DNA of 64,000 nt, from positions 868,001 through 932,000 of the forward strand of contig NZ_CP085242.1 of NCBI RefSeq assembly GCF_044810985.1, in the 5' to 3' direction. The notes under the pieces are model-generated. The model was not told the DNA's origin. It ran no database searches and saw only the letters and a program-made list of their open reading frames with translations. Position numbers and translations under genes: made by a program. The DNA is from Marinospirillum sp031581385. GTDB lineage: Bacteria; Pseudomonadota; Gammaproteobacteria; Pseudomonadales; Halomonadaceae. This document shows positions 31,522 to 40,981 of the stretch, piece after piece (position 1 is the first letter of the stretch; every line of letters starts with the position of its first letter).

Positions 31522-34037
31522 GCTTCTTCCTCCAGATTGATATCCTGCGAAGCGCCCAGACCCGAACGCTGGTCAGGATGGTTCGCCAATAACAGCTGTT
31601 CCAACAGATACATCAACTCTGCACTGCATTGCTGAAGTTTTTGCAATGCCTGCTGGGCCTCGGGCTGTTGACCGGCCATTTTTTTTGCGATCAACTTTTC
31701 TGCCTGCTGGTGGGCTTGCTGATGCACCCGCTCCACCTGAATGAACAGAGGCTGTCGGGTTAAATGGCCCCGCTGCTGTTGCCACCAGAGGCCAAAACGA
31801 CACTTGCTGCTGTCCAGAGCCGGTATCTGGATGTCTTCACCCTTGACCCAGCGTTCCAGCTGGGAGATCCAGCCCCGATGTTCGACCCCGGCAGAAAGCA
31901 GGGGCAGATCTTCGCGCCGGTAGAGAGAAAATTCCTGAGTACAGCCGCAATCCAGGGGCCACTTTTCCAGGCAGGCGGGTATAGCTTCCGGCAACAGAGG
32001 CGGCGAGAAATAATCCCCTTGCGCAGCACCACAACCCAGACGGGTCAACAGACGGCACTCGGCCGAGGTTTTTACACCCTTGGCCGTCAGCTGGCAGCGA
32101 AAAGCCGAAGCCAGACCCAGGCTGGCCTCAACCACGGCCAGATCTCCCGTGTCCAGTTGCATTCCGGCAATAAAACCCGGATTGATTTTCAGCTCACTGG
32201 GATCCAGACGCTTCAGGTAAGGCATCGATGTATAGCCGGCACCAAAATCATCCAGCACCAAGTGGATGCCCAGCAGTTGACAACTGGCCTGCAGGGCCTC
32301 TATGGCACTGAGCTTTTCCAGAGCCGTGAGTTCCTTGATCTCCAGGCGCAGACAGCCTCGCTCCGGCAGCCGATCCTTGCAGAGCGCATAGAGGCGTTCC
32401 GGGAAGGTCGCCTGCTGCAGCTGATACCCGGCCAGATTGATGGCAATCGGCAAGCGAATTCCCTGGGCATACCAGCGATTCACTTGCAATACGGCCTGAT
32501 TAATCGCCCATTCACCCAGCTCGAGGATCAAATCCCCCTGTTCCAGCGTTCCCAGATAATCCTCGGGCAACAGCAGACCGCGCTCGGGATGCTGCCAACG
32601 CAATAAAGCCTCCAGGGCTATCGGATGGCCACTGCTCAGATCAATAACAGGCTGGTAATGCAGTTCAAATTCCCGGTTGTCCAGACCGGCCCTGAAGGCC
32701 GCTTCTTCAGCTGTGATCAGGTTGGCCTGTTCACTGGCCACCTGATCGTGAAAACAAAAGTCGTTTTTGCCGCCTTTTTTCGCCCGGTACATGGCCTGAT
32801 CGGCCTGCTGCATTAATTTCTGGGGTGTTCCGGCCTCCGGGTTGGGGTAAAGGCTGACCCCGAGGCTGGCCGAAACCTGAAGCAGATGCTCCCCCCAGTG
32901 ATAGGGCCGGGCTACTTCAGCCAGCACCCTTTGCAGCAGCTTGAGCGTTGCAGACATGTCCTGTTGATGCTGCAACAGGAGTACAAACTCATCACCGCCT
33001 ACACGGGCCAGGGTGTCCTCCTCACGCAAACAGGACTGGACGCGTTCGGAAACTTCTTGAAGTATCCGGTCTCCAGCATCGTGGCCGTAGGTATCATTAA
33101 CCGGCTTGAAACCATCCAGATCCAGAAACACTACCGCCAGACGACCACCGTGGCGTTTCACCCCGGCAAAGGCCTGCTGCAGACGATCCAGAAAGAGGCT
33201 ACGATTGGGAAGGCCGGTCAGGGCATCATGGCTGGCGCGGTGTTGCAAATCGGTTTGCTCTTCCTTTTGCAGGGTAATGTCACTGAACATGGCCACATAC
33301 TGGCGTATTTCCCCCCGCGCATTGGTGGCGGCATTAATTGTCAGGAGTTCGGTATAAATCTCCCCACTTTTACGCCGATTCCAGACCTCCCCTTTCCAGT
33401 GTCCCTGTTCCTGCAGAGCCTGCCAGAGACCGGCATAAAAGGCTGAATCATGATGCCCGGATGACAAAAGAGCCGGGGTCTGGCCCAGTGCCTCTTTACG
33501 GCTGTAGCCGGTGATGTGCGAAAAAGCCTCGTTGACATCCAGGATCACGCCCTGTTCATCAGTGATCAGTATGGCTTCGCTGGCATGGTGAAACACGATT
33601 TTGGCCATGCGCTCATGCTCATCCCGTTCATGGCGCAGAATGGCATAACGCAGGGATTTTCGTAAAATCCAGCTGTCCACGCCCTTGAGCAGATAATCTT
33701 CCGCCCCGGCCTCGATGGCCGCTTCGGTGATACTGAAGTCGTCACGGCCGGTATGCACCACAACGGGCACATTATCCAGCAGTTCAAGACAGCGCTCGAC
33801 GGTGGTGATACCGGTGGAATCCGGCAGGTTCAAATCCAGCAGCACCACATCCGGCTGGTAGCCACCGCACAGCAATTTCTGGACGCCGGACAGGGATGCA
33901 GCCAGTTCAACCTCAAACGCATCGGCGGCATTTTCACACAACTGAAAACGAATCAACTGAGCTTCATCGTGATCATCTTCAACCACCAAGACCGCCGGTG
34001 TTTTTTTAAGACTGAGACTGGAGTTCATCAAGGACAT
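31509..34037 (-). CDS. Receiver-PAS-GGDEF-degenerate EAL-CZB-like protein
   Basis: An 842-residue protein. Receiver (about 10-130, phospho-Asp in 'VVLLDLNLPDSTG'), PAS (about 145-260), GGDEF (about 280-435, 'RVGGDEFVLLL' with I-site 'REED'), and EAL (about 455-700). EAL keeps 'EALLRW', 'INLAGYQL', 'DDFGAGYTS' and 'AAQGDYFS', but the catalytic 'EGVE' loop reads 'AKGVKT' and the 'KIDRSF' motif reads 'KINPGF'. It is probably not an active phosphodiesterase. The C-terminal 120 residues look like a CZB zinc-binding domain: 'EHRGWISQLERWVKGE', 'KCRFGLWWQQ', 'VERVHQQAHQQAEKL'. Zinc could thus tune c-di-GMP output, as in E. coli DgcZ. The combination is unusual. Confidence 0.88.
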   Translation of the reverse strand: MSLMNSSLSLKKTPAVLVVEDDHDEAQLIRFQLCENAADAFEVELAASLSGVQKLLCGGYQPDVVLLDLNLPDSTGITTVERCLELLDNVPVVVHTGRDDFSITEAAIEAGAEDYLLKGVDSWILRKSLRYAILRHERDEHERMAKIVFHHASEAILITDEQGVILDVNEAFSHITGYSRKEALGQTPALLSSGHHDSAFYAGLWQALQEQGHWKGEVWNRRKSGEIYTELLTINAATNARGEIRQYVAMFSDITLQKEEQTDLQHRASHDALTGLPNRSLFLDRLQQAFAGVKRHGGRLAVVFLDLDGFKPVNDTYGHDAGDRILQEVSERVQSCLREEDTLARVGGDEFVLLLQHQQDMSATLKLLQRVLAEVARPYHWGEHLLQVSASLGVSLYPNPEAGTPQKLMQQADQAMYRAKKGGKNDFCFHDQVASEQANLITAEEAAFRAGLDNREFELHYQPVIDLSSGHPIALEALLRWQHPERGLLLPEDYLGTLEQGDLILELGEWAINQAVLQVNRWYAQGIRLPIAINLAGYQLQQATFPERLYALCKDRLPERGCLRLEIKELTALEKLSAIEALQASCQLLGIHLVLDDFGAGYTSMPYLKRLDPSELKINPGFIAGMQLDTGDLAVVEASLGLASAFRCQLTAKGVKTSAECRLLTRLGCGAAQGDYFSPPLLPEAIPACLEKWPLDCGCTQEFSLYRREDLPLLSAGVEHRGWISQLERWVKGEDIQIPALDSSKCRFGLWWQQQRGHLTRQPLFIQVERVHQQAHQQAEKLIAKKMAGQQPEAQQALQKLQQCSAELMYLLEQLLLANHPDQRSGLGASQDINLEEEAWAN

Positions 34038-34060
34038 AGAATTACCAAAAGCTGTTCAAT

Positions 34061-34498
34061 TTATTCTGCTGGTCTTTTCACCAAAGTGAACCAGTAGTTT
34101 TCCAGTTGCTGCACCTGCTGAATAAAATCATCAATATTCACAGGTTTGACAATAAACCCTGAGGCGCCCAGATCATAAGAAGAAACAATATCAATTTCCG
34201 CTTCGGAGGTCGTCAAGACCACAACCGGGATGCGTTTGAGACTTTCCTGTTTTTTTATTTTTTCCAGAAACTGGCGGCCATTCATCCGCGGCATATTCAG
34301 ATCCAAAAGAATCAGATCCGGGCGTGGAGCCTGGGCGAAATCTCCTTCGCGGTTCAGGTATTCTAGGGCTTCCACACCATCCTGCACATGTTGCAAATCA
34401 ACCAGTACCCGGCCTTCTTCAAAAGACATCTTCACCAGATGGGCATCTGCAGGTTCATCCTCCACCAGCAGCACTTTGAAAATATCCGGTTTATCCAT
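34061..34498 (-). CDS. Single-domain response regulator (Rcp1-like), paralogue
   Basis: A protein of about 145 residues starting MDKPDIFKVLLVEDEP, its start overlapping the stop codon of the kinase gene. Phospho-Asp in 'ILLDLNMPRMNGRQFL', 'VVVLTTSEAEID', Lys in 'GFIVKPVNIDDFI', and tail 'QVQQLENYWFTLVKRP'. It is nearly colinear with the receiver at 28291-28722, showing duplication of the kinase-receiver pair. It probably links the kinase at 34491 to the GGDEF protein at 31509. Confidence 0.92.
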   Translation of the reverse strand: MDKPDIFKVLLVEDEPADAHLVKMSFEEGRVLVDLQHVQDGVEALEYLNREGDFAQAPRPDLILLDLNMPRMNGRQFLEKIKKQESLKRIPVVVLTTSEAEIDIVSSYDLGASGFIVKPVNIDDFIQQVQQLENYWFTLVKRPAE

Positions 34499-35885
34499 CA
34501 TGGTTTTCCACTCCATCTGCAGGTAGATCAAAAATAAAGCAAGCGCCGCCCAGCTCACTTTCCACGGCCTTGACTTCTCCAGAGTGCTGCAAAACCACCT
34601 TCTTCACCAGTGCCAATCCCATGCCTGTTCCCGGATAATCCTTATGATTGGGCACCAGGCGGGTGAAGAGTTCAAACACCTGCTGACGATATTCAGGCCG
34701 AATTCCCTGGCCATTATCGGCAAAGCTCACCTGCACCCGGTCACCACAAAGCACCGCCTTGACCTGCAGCTTCAGGGTTGGCTGGGAACCGGCGTATAAC
34801 AGGGCATTGTCCAGCAAAATGCTGAACACTTCCTGCAGTCTTCGTTTGGGAAAAACCGCAGTCACTTCATCCCCTTCCAGGCTGACCTGCAGGCGATCTT
34901 CTCTCAGCCCGGTCTCCTTGACCATCTCAGCAAAAATCCGGATCGGGTGAAGCCGCTCCGGGGGCAGTCGCAACTGCTCCAGGGCCAGATAACGCTGGAC
35001 ATCCTTGACCAGATTACTCAGCCGCAGCGCCTGTTCCTGAATAAAAATCAGGGATTGGCGACTTTCGGCATCCTCCTGGCCGTCTGCCTTGTTTTCCAGA
35101 CGTTGGGCAAAACTCACCAGACGCCGGGCAGGCTCCTGGAAATGATGGGCCATCACTTCATTCAAGCGCTCCATTTCCAGGTTGGACTGCTTTAAGGAGC
35201 TGACCAGCTCATTGAAGGCTTGAATCACCTGGCCGATCTCATCTTTTTCATGCCCCGGCAAAGGCATTAAAGGGGTGAAGTCATGGGTATTGCGGTGACG
35301 TATCTGCGCGGCCAGTTGCCCCAGGGGCTGGGTCAGCAGCTGTTTGGAAATAAACAGGATCACAAAAGCCAGCAGGACATTGCGTATGACTCCAAAAATC
35401 AGCTCCCACCAGACGCGTCGGGTGAAGTCACTGCCAGCAATCCCGCCATTCAGGGTGATTTGCAGCTCACCGACCTCCTGTTGATCGCCGGTAAAGGTAT
35501 TGTTCCAAACCAGAGGTTGCCGAAAGCTCAGTTCTTTGCCCAAGAGGCCACCCAGTGTGGGTGTCTTCTGTTCCTGGCGACGATCCCGGCTGGCCAGCAC
35601 CCGGTCGCGCTCCGTCACCAGAGTCCCCGAACTGACGGCCTGAACGGCAAACAGGCCCTCCAGCACTTCTTCGGCCAGGGTTGCATCCAGGGTGTAGGCC
35701 GCCTGAGTGGCGGCATTGGCCGTGGTACGCAGTAATTCCTGGGTGGAGTCCTGGATATTGCTGCGCGTCTGCTGCAAGTCGACAAAAATCAACAGCAGGC
35801 TCATGGCCAGACCCAGCAACACTGCAGCCAGAAGCGTCCAGCGGGTTTGCCTCCAGGCCAGACTCCGGGTGATGTTCCCTTTCAT
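34491..35885 (-). CDS. Membrane histidine kinase with HAMP (HHFQEP subtype)
   Basis: A 464-residue kinase. Transmembrane helix 1 at about 14-35; a short periplasmic domain of about 120 residues; transmembrane helix 2 at about 160-180; HAMP; 'LNEVMAHHFQEPARRLVSF' as the phospho-His region; and HATPase with 'LLDNALLYAG', 'FADNGQGIRPE' and 'GTGMGLALVKKVV'. Its start overlaps the preceding binding-protein stop (ATGA). It is paralogous to the kinases at 28730 and 43910. The small periplasmic domain probably reads the SBP_bac_3-type protein encoded just upstream. Confidence 0.9.
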   Translation of the reverse strand: MKGNITRSLAWRQTRWTLLAAVLLGLAMSLLLIFVDLQQTRSNIQDSTQELLRTTANAATQAAYTLDATLAEEVLEGLFAVQAVSSGTLVTERDRVLASRDRRQEQKTPTLGGLLGKELSFRQPLVWNNTFTGDQQEVGELQITLNGGIAGSDFTRRVWWELIFGVIRNVLLAFVILFISKQLLTQPLGQLAAQIRHRNTHDFTPLMPLPGHEKDEIGQVIQAFNELVSSLKQSNLEMERLNEVMAHHFQEPARRLVSFAQRLENKADGQEDAESRQSLIFIQEQALRLSNLVKDVQRYLALEQLRLPPERLHPIRIFAEMVKETGLREDRLQVSLEGDEVTAVFPKRRLQEVFSILLDNALLYAGSQPTLKLQVKAVLCGDRVQVSFADNGQGIRPEYRQQVFELFTRLVPNHKDYPGTGMGLALVKKVVLQHSGEVKAVESELGGACFIFDLPADGVENHDG

Positions 35886-36637
35886 TGGGCCTCCTCCTCA
35901 ACCCGCCAGCGATCCCCGGCCCAGGCATCCAGAATGGCTTCAATCCGGCCTTCTGCACGCAGCTGCTGCACCGCTTCAGTCAGGGGCTCCACCCGATTCA
36001 GCTCGTTGCTTTTTCGGGACACCTGAACCGTCACCGGAGTGACCTGGAGAACCAGACGATCACCCAGCAGGTCTGCAATCTGCCTCTGCTCCTGCAAATA
36101 GGCCAGGGAAAGGCTGTTACCGGACAAGGCATCCAGGCGCCCTGCCGCCAGCATATTGATCTGGGTTTCATAGTTGCGTACCGGAACCTTGTAGAGATCA
36201 TCATCCTGATCAAATTCAGGAGACAGGCGTATGCCTTGCAGAACACCGATGCGCAAACCCCGGAGGTCTTCATAACTCTGAAGCTTGATGCCTGAACGTG
36301 CCTGAACCACCGAACCAAAATTGAACAGGAAGCCGGCATGCACGACTTCATCCTCCCGGTCAGGGGATTGGATCAGGTAACTCAGATCGGCATCTCCCAA
36401 GGCCAGACTTTCCATCACCCGGGCGTAAGGCGCCAGGCGTTTTTCCTGAGGGATACCGCTTTGCGCTTCCAGTTCTTCGGCTATATCAATCCAGATGCCC
36501 TGTAACTCTCCGGTTTCCGGGTTGTAAAACCCCCAGGGTTCGGTTTCCATGATCAGGGCCTGCAAGGGGCTGGCCAGCAAAAAGCCTGGGCTGATCAGCA
36601 AAGCCAGCAGCAAATTCCAGGTGGCTGTTTTAAGCAT
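35882..36637 (-). CDS. Stand-alone periplasmic binding protein, SBP_bac_3 type
   Basis: A 251-residue secreted protein with a signal peptide (about 1-23, 'LLALLISPGFLLA'). The fold is that of amino-acid type binding proteins: 'WGFYNPETGELQGIWIDIAEELEAQSG', 'ADLSYLIQSPDREDEV', 'DLRGLRIGVLQGIRLSPEF'. There are no transporter genes nearby. It lies between two kinase genes and overlaps both (4 and 8 bases), so it is probably a sensory partner. Confidence 0.85.
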   Translation of the reverse strand: MLKTATWNLLLALLISPGFLLASPLQALIMETEPWGFYNPETGELQGIWIDIAEELEAQSGIPQEKRLAPYARVMESLALGDADLSYLIQSPDREDEVVHAGFLFNFGSVVQARSGIKLQSYEDLRGLRIGVLQGIRLSPEFDQDDDLYKVPVRNYETQINMLAAGRLDALSGNSLSLAYLQEQRQIADLLGDRLVLQVTPVTVQVSRKSNELNRVEPLTEAVQQLRAEGRIEAILDAWAGDRWRVEEEAQ

Positions 36638-38210
36638 TTTTTTGCCCCCTGGTCAGACTTGAATTCAGGGTGGGCAGGGTAAAATAAAAACAACTGCCCT
36701 GACCTTCCCCTGCTGATTCCATCCAGATTTTGCCACCGTGACGCTCAACAATTTTGCGGCAGATAGCCAAGCCCACTCCGTTGCCTGCAAATTTGTCACG
36801 GGTTTGCAGGCGTTGAAACACCTTGAAAAGGCGATCCGCCTGATCCGGGTCAATACCGATGCCCCGGTCGGCCACACTAAACAACCAGAAACGCTCATTC
36901 TCGGCGCTCACTTGCAGAGTGACTTCCGGCGTTTCACCGGGGGGGTGATACTTGACGGCATTGCTGACCAGGTTCTGAAAAAGACGGGTCAGCTCATCGC
37001 GGCTGGCCAGAACGTAGGGCCAGTCATTGCCTGCCACCTGGACCCGGGCTTGGTTTTCTGTGATTTGTGGCTGCAGGAAATGCAGGGCTTCATCCACGGC
37101 TTCACGGCTGGCCAGAGTTTCCATGGGCTGGCCCTTGCGACCCACGCGTGAATATTCCAGCAGGGAAACCAGCATCTGATCCAGGCGTTTGGCACCGTCC
37201 GTGGCAAAGTCCATCATGAGTTTATTGTCTTCATCCAGCTGGCCTTCCAGACGCCTTTCCAGCATTTGCAGATAGCTGTTGATCATCCTCAGGGGCTGAC
37301 GCAAATCATGGCTGGCCACATAGGCAAACTGTTCCAGCTCGGCATTGGATTCACGCAGCTCCTGGGTGCGTTCGGAAACACGCAGCTCCAGGTTTTCCTT
37401 GGATCGGTTGAGGGCCTGCTCACGAGCCAGGATTTTGGTTTGCATCTGGTTGAAGGCCATTGTCAATTGTGCCAGCTCATCCTTGCCTCTGACTTCCAGT
37501 GCATTCATCAAGCCATCTCTGGCCAGCCCCTGGGCACCATTGCGCAACAAGATAATGCGTCTTAACAAACGCAGGATGAACACGCCAAGCAGGCTGCCCA
37601 AAAGCAGCAACGCAACCCCCGAAGCCACCAGGAAATACTTGAAACGCTGTTGCTTGCGATCCACCTGCTGATGATAGATGTGTTCTGCGCTGTCCTGGCG
37701 CTCCTGGGCAAAAACCTGAAAGTAGCGCACCAGGGCCTGGTAACGGCTGGTGGATTGATAGATAGAAAGGGCCATCAGTTGATCATACTGGCCCTGTTCT
37801 GCTGCCTTGGCTATTTCCTGCAGATCCTGGGAGTAACCCTGCCAGTTTTCCTCCACCTGGCGGCGGCGCAGACCCTCCTGCTGATCCAGTATAAGCAGCC
37901 AAGGAGTCAGTTGCTCATCAAAAGAGGTGATGGCCTGCCTCAGGTCATCCACCTGACTGACCAGGGCAAAATGATCACGGGTTTGCCGCAGCCCGGTTTC
38001 CAGCTCGCGCAGCTGCAAAAGCAGGGATTGCAGCTTGTTGGCCAGAGCCAGGGGCACCAGTTCCTGCTGCAAGAGCTGCTCACTGTCTCTGACGGTCTGA
38101 TTCAGGGTGCGTTCAGCATAAACCAGAAGCAGAGATACAAAAATGACGCCCAAAAAGAAACTGGCAGCCAGTTTGATTCCCAGCCCCTGATACCAGGCCG
38201 GTTTATTCAT
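36630..38210 (-). CDS. Membrane histidine kinase with HAMP (SHDLRQPL subtype)
   Basis: A 526-residue kinase. Transmembrane helix 1 at about 8-30; a helical periplasmic domain of about 150 residues; transmembrane helix 2 at about 190-215; HAMP; a coiled coil; HisKA 'AYVASHDLRQPLRMINSYL' with the phospho-His; and HATPase 'NLVSNAVKYHPPGE', 'VADRGIGIDPDQ', 'FAGNGVGLAICRKIV'. This phytochrome-like kinase subtype is shared with 39690-40979. It follows the family-1-like binding protein gene with an 8-base overlap and has no dedicated receiver next to it. Confidence 0.9.
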   Translation of the reverse strand: MNKPAWYQGLGIKLAASFFLGVIFVSLLLVYAERTLNQTVRDSEQLLQQELVPLALANKLQSLLLQLRELETGLRQTRDHFALVSQVDDLRQAITSFDEQLTPWLLILDQQEGLRRRQVEENWQGYSQDLQEIAKAAEQGQYDQLMALSIYQSTSRYQALVRYFQVFAQERQDSAEHIYHQQVDRKQQRFKYFLVASGVALLLLGSLLGVFILRLLRRIILLRNGAQGLARDGLMNALEVRGKDELAQLTMAFNQMQTKILAREQALNRSKENLELRVSERTQELRESNAELEQFAYVASHDLRQPLRMINSYLQMLERRLEGQLDEDNKLMMDFATDGAKRLDQMLVSLLEYSRVGRKGQPMETLASREAVDEALHFLQPQITENQARVQVAGNDWPYVLASRDELTRLFQNLVSNAVKYHPPGETPEVTLQVSAENERFWLFSVADRGIGIDPDQADRLFKVFQRLQTRDKFAGNGVGLAICRKIVERHGGKIWMESAGEGQGSCFYFTLPTLNSSLTRGQKNA

Positions 38211-39666
38211 GGACCCCCCTTTCGGATGCTTCCGGGTAAAGCTTCAGATGTCGCTGCCAGTAAAGGCGCTGACTGGCCCGCCCCTGTTTTTGGGTGATTC
38301 TCTCCCAGTCTTCTGCAACCTGCTGCATGGCTTCCTCTGCGGTTATTTCCCCACGCGCAGCCTTGTCCAAGGCCTGATTCAGGGCCAGCAGATAGCCATC
38401 ATCTCCCGGCGTACCGGTTCCGGCAGGCACCGCCAGATCCAGGCTGGTCTGCATGGCAGCCAGGGCGGATTGGCCATAAACAGCCTGGATTTCCGGGCTC
38501 TGGAAATGTGAATAACGAAAGGGGTCCACAAAACTGCCGGATTCACTGACTGTGGCCGTGGAAATTTCGGCGGAAGTCACCCAAAGCGCATACAGCAGCG
38601 CCAGCTCCGGCTGGGGGCTGCTGGCAGGGATGATCAGGTTGTTACCAAAGGCCAGAGGCGTTCTTCTGACCAGACCCTGAGGGTGCTCCTTGCCGGGCAG
38701 GGGGTGAACCGAATAGCGCTCGGTAATCGGCTGCCCGGGCCGGTTAAATAGCTTGGCACCGGCCAGGGTAATCATCAGGGAATAGGCTTCACCCTGAGTA
38801 AAAATCGGCAGGGCCAGATCATAGCCTGATCCAGGTCGGGCTATGCCCTCCGGGGAAAAAGGCAGGGTTGCCAGATAACTTTGCGTAGCCGCAATGCCAG
38901 CCGGTGAGTTGACCAGGGGCTTGAGGTTGTCATCAAACAGAGGCTGATTGGGAAAAGCCTGGGACGCATAACGAGGCAACCAATGCATCCAGGCAAGAGC
39001 CGGATCACGCAGTTCAACCGTCCCGTAAAGCTGGTCATCAGGGCGATGAAAGAATTCCAGTTGATCCTGATATTGCTGCCAGGTTTTCGGAGCCTGCAGG
39101 GGGTAACCAAAGCGTTCCCTGAAGGCTTTTTTCTCTTGGGGGTCATCCAGCAGATCCTGGCGCAAATACAAAAGCAGGAGATCGCCATCGGCCGGAACGG
39201 CCAGGGTTTGCCCGGCAAAACGGGCCTGGGCCTCAAACAGAAAAAAGTCCTCGTCTGCATTCAACTCCAGCCCCATGGCCTGCAATGGCTCATCCAGGCT
39301 GATAATCAGTTCCTGATGGTAAAGATCAGCATATTCATGATTGCGGGCCACCAGCAGGTCGGCATCCGTACCCTTGCGCAGATAGTTGCCAACGGTTCCC
39401 TGGGGCATCAAGCCGATATCCAGAAGCACACCGGTGGCTTCTTCCCATTCCCGGCGCAGGGCTTGTCGGGTTCCCGTAAAAGAAGCGCGATTCCCCTGTT
39501 TGACCTGTAAACGCAGTACCGAACCCGGTGCAATCACACCAGACTCTTGTAACTGCTGCAGTTTTTCCAGAACCAGTTTCTGGGTGGGGGTCGCCGCCAG
39601 CACCTGCCCCCCGAGCCACAGACTGGCAGCTAACAGAACCAGCGTTGTCCTGAATACTGTAAGCAT
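38203..39666 (-). CDS. Stand-alone periplasmic solute-binding protein (family 1-like)
   Basis: A protein of 487 residues starting MLTVFRTTLV, with AAGGAA seven bases upstream, and a signal peptide to about 'GGQVLA'. The mature protein resembles large extracellular solute-binding proteins for sugars: 'VLRLQVKQGNRASFTGTRQ', 'TDADLLVARNHEYADLYHQE', 'QTLAVPADGDLLLLYLRQDLLDD', 'PVTNFG'-free but with 'APKTWQQYQDQLEFF' as in SBP_bac_1. There is no permease or ATPase gene in the cluster. Its end overlaps the start of a sensor kinase gene, so it probably acts in sensing. Confidence 0.8.
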   Translation of the reverse strand: MLTVFRTTLVLLAASLWLGGQVLAATPTQKLVLEKLQQLQESGVIAPGSVLRLQVKQGNRASFTGTRQALRREWEEATGVLLDIGLMPQGTVGNYLRKGTDADLLVARNHEYADLYHQELIISLDEPLQAMGLELNADEDFFLFEAQARFAGQTLAVPADGDLLLLYLRQDLLDDPQEKKAFRERFGYPLQAPKTWQQYQDQLEFFHRPDDQLYGTVELRDPALAWMHWLPRYASQAFPNQPLFDDNLKPLVNSPAGIAATQSYLATLPFSPEGIARPGSGYDLALPIFTQGEAYSLMITLAGAKLFNRPGQPITERYSVHPLPGKEHPQGLVRRTPLAFGNNLIIPASSPQPELALLYALWVTSAEISTATVSESGSFVDPFRYSHFQSPEIQAVYGQSALAAMQTSLDLAVPAGTGTPGDDGYLLALNQALDKAARGEITAEEAMQQVAEDWERITQKQGRASQRLYWQRHLKLYPEASERGVHE

Positions 39667-39689
39667 AAAGATTCCTTTAAAAAGCCTTA

Positions 39690-40979
39690 TTATACCTGGG
39701 GCAGGGTAAAACAAAAACGACTGCCATGACCTTCACCTTCTGATTCCACCCAGATGCTGCCCCCGTGACGCTCCACAATTTTACGACAAACCGCCAGGCC
39801 GATGCCGTTCCCTTCATAATGATCCCGGGTTTGCAGGCGTTGAAAAACCTTGAACAGGCGCTTGAATTGCCTGGGATCAATTCCCAAACCCTGGTCATGG
39901 ATACAAAACTGCCAGGCATTGAATTTTTCCTCCAGCTTCAGGGTAATCCGTGGACACTGATCCGGCTGGTGGTATTTGATGGCATTGCTGATCAGGTTTT
40001 GAAAAAGCCGCGTCAGTTCATCACGACTGGCGTAAACCTCGGGCCATGGCTCGGATTCCCAGTCAATCCGGGCCTGGGATTCCTCGATTTGCGGCCCCAG
40101 AAAAGCCAGAGCTTCGGCAATGGCAGCATGACTGGACACCTGGCTGCGGGGTTCCCCCTTGCGCCCGACCCGGGAATACTCAAGCAGGGACAGCAGCATT
40201 TGATCCAGACGCTGAGCCCCTGCCGTGGCAAAGTCGATCATGGTCCGGGCATCCGGGGTAAGGCTGTCACCCACCTGGCGCTCCAGCATTTGCAAATAGC
40301 TGTTGATCATCCGCAACGGCTGGCGGAGGTCATGGCTGGCCACATAGGCAAATTGTTCCAGTTCGGTATTGGATTCCTGCAGGGCCTGCTCATGGGCCAG
40401 CAGAGCCTGTTCGGATTGTTCGCGTTCATGGCGATCAATCAACAAAAGCAGGCTCTGGTCTTCCAGGCGCGTGCTATTGGGCAGAGGTATCCAATGGCCC
40501 TCAACTGCCAGCGAAGGCAGCCCTGGCTGACGCGGTTTCAAATGAAAATCCTGGCGTGCAGGTTCTGCTCCCTGCCCCAGACGCAGCAGGTCACTCAACC
40601 AGTCGCGACCGCGCGAATCCAGAAGTCGATACACCGAATGCTGACGCAGTTTGAGCGGTGACTGAAACCCGAAAAGCTCACTGGCCTGTTGGTTGGCTTG
40701 CTGGGTAACACCCTGCTTGTTGATCACCAAACCAGCCAGGGGCAAGTGTTCATAAAGCAGTGCATAGCGTTCTTTTTCCAGTTCCAGCTGTTCCTGGGTT
40801 TCCTGAAGGTGTTCGTTCTGCACTTTCAGTTCGGCTTCATAAATCCGCAGCTCTTCAATCAGGCGCTGCTGGTCATTGACTTGTGTGAGTAGATCCAGAT
40901 CACTGGTTACCTCACCTTTTTGCAAGGCTTCCTGAGCTTCCTGGCGTAAAGCCTGATCCTGGGTTTTTTTTGAGTGCAT
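39690..40979 (-). CDS. Cytoplasmic PAS histidine kinase (SHDLRQPL subtype)
   Basis: A 429-residue soluble kinase without membrane segments. The N-terminal coiled coil ('EELRIYEAELKVQNEHLQET', about 35-65) leads to a PAS domain (about 70-190, 'LAGLVINKQGVTQQANQQASELFG'). HisKA follows with 'AYVASHDLRQPLRMINSYL', then HATPase ('NLISNAIKYHQPDQ', 'IHDQGLGIDPRQ', 'YEGNGIGLAVCRKIV'). It starts 2 bp after the CheB-CheR-PAS gene; such pairs (CheBR-PAS plus PAS kinase) are known in environmental bacteria. Confidence 0.9.
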   Translation of the reverse strand: MHSKKTQDQALRQEAQEALQKGEVTSDLDLLTQVNDQQRLIEELRIYEAELKVQNEHLQETQEQLELEKERYALLYEHLPLAGLVINKQGVTQQANQQASELFGFQSPLKLRQHSVYRLLDSRGRDWLSDLLRLGQGAEPARQDFHLKPRQPGLPSLAVEGHWIPLPNSTRLEDQSLLLLIDRHEREQSEQALLAHEQALQESNTELEQFAYVASHDLRQPLRMINSYLQMLERQVGDSLTPDARTMIDFATAGAQRLDQMLLSLLEYSRVGRKGEPRSQVSSHAAIAEALAFLGPQIEESQARIDWESEPWPEVYASRDELTRLFQNLISNAIKYHQPDQCPRITLKLEEKFNAWQFCIHDQGLGIDPRQFKRLFKVFQRLQTRDHYEGNGIGLAVCRKIVERHGGSIWVESEGEGHGSRFCFTLPQV

Positions 40980-40981
40980 TT

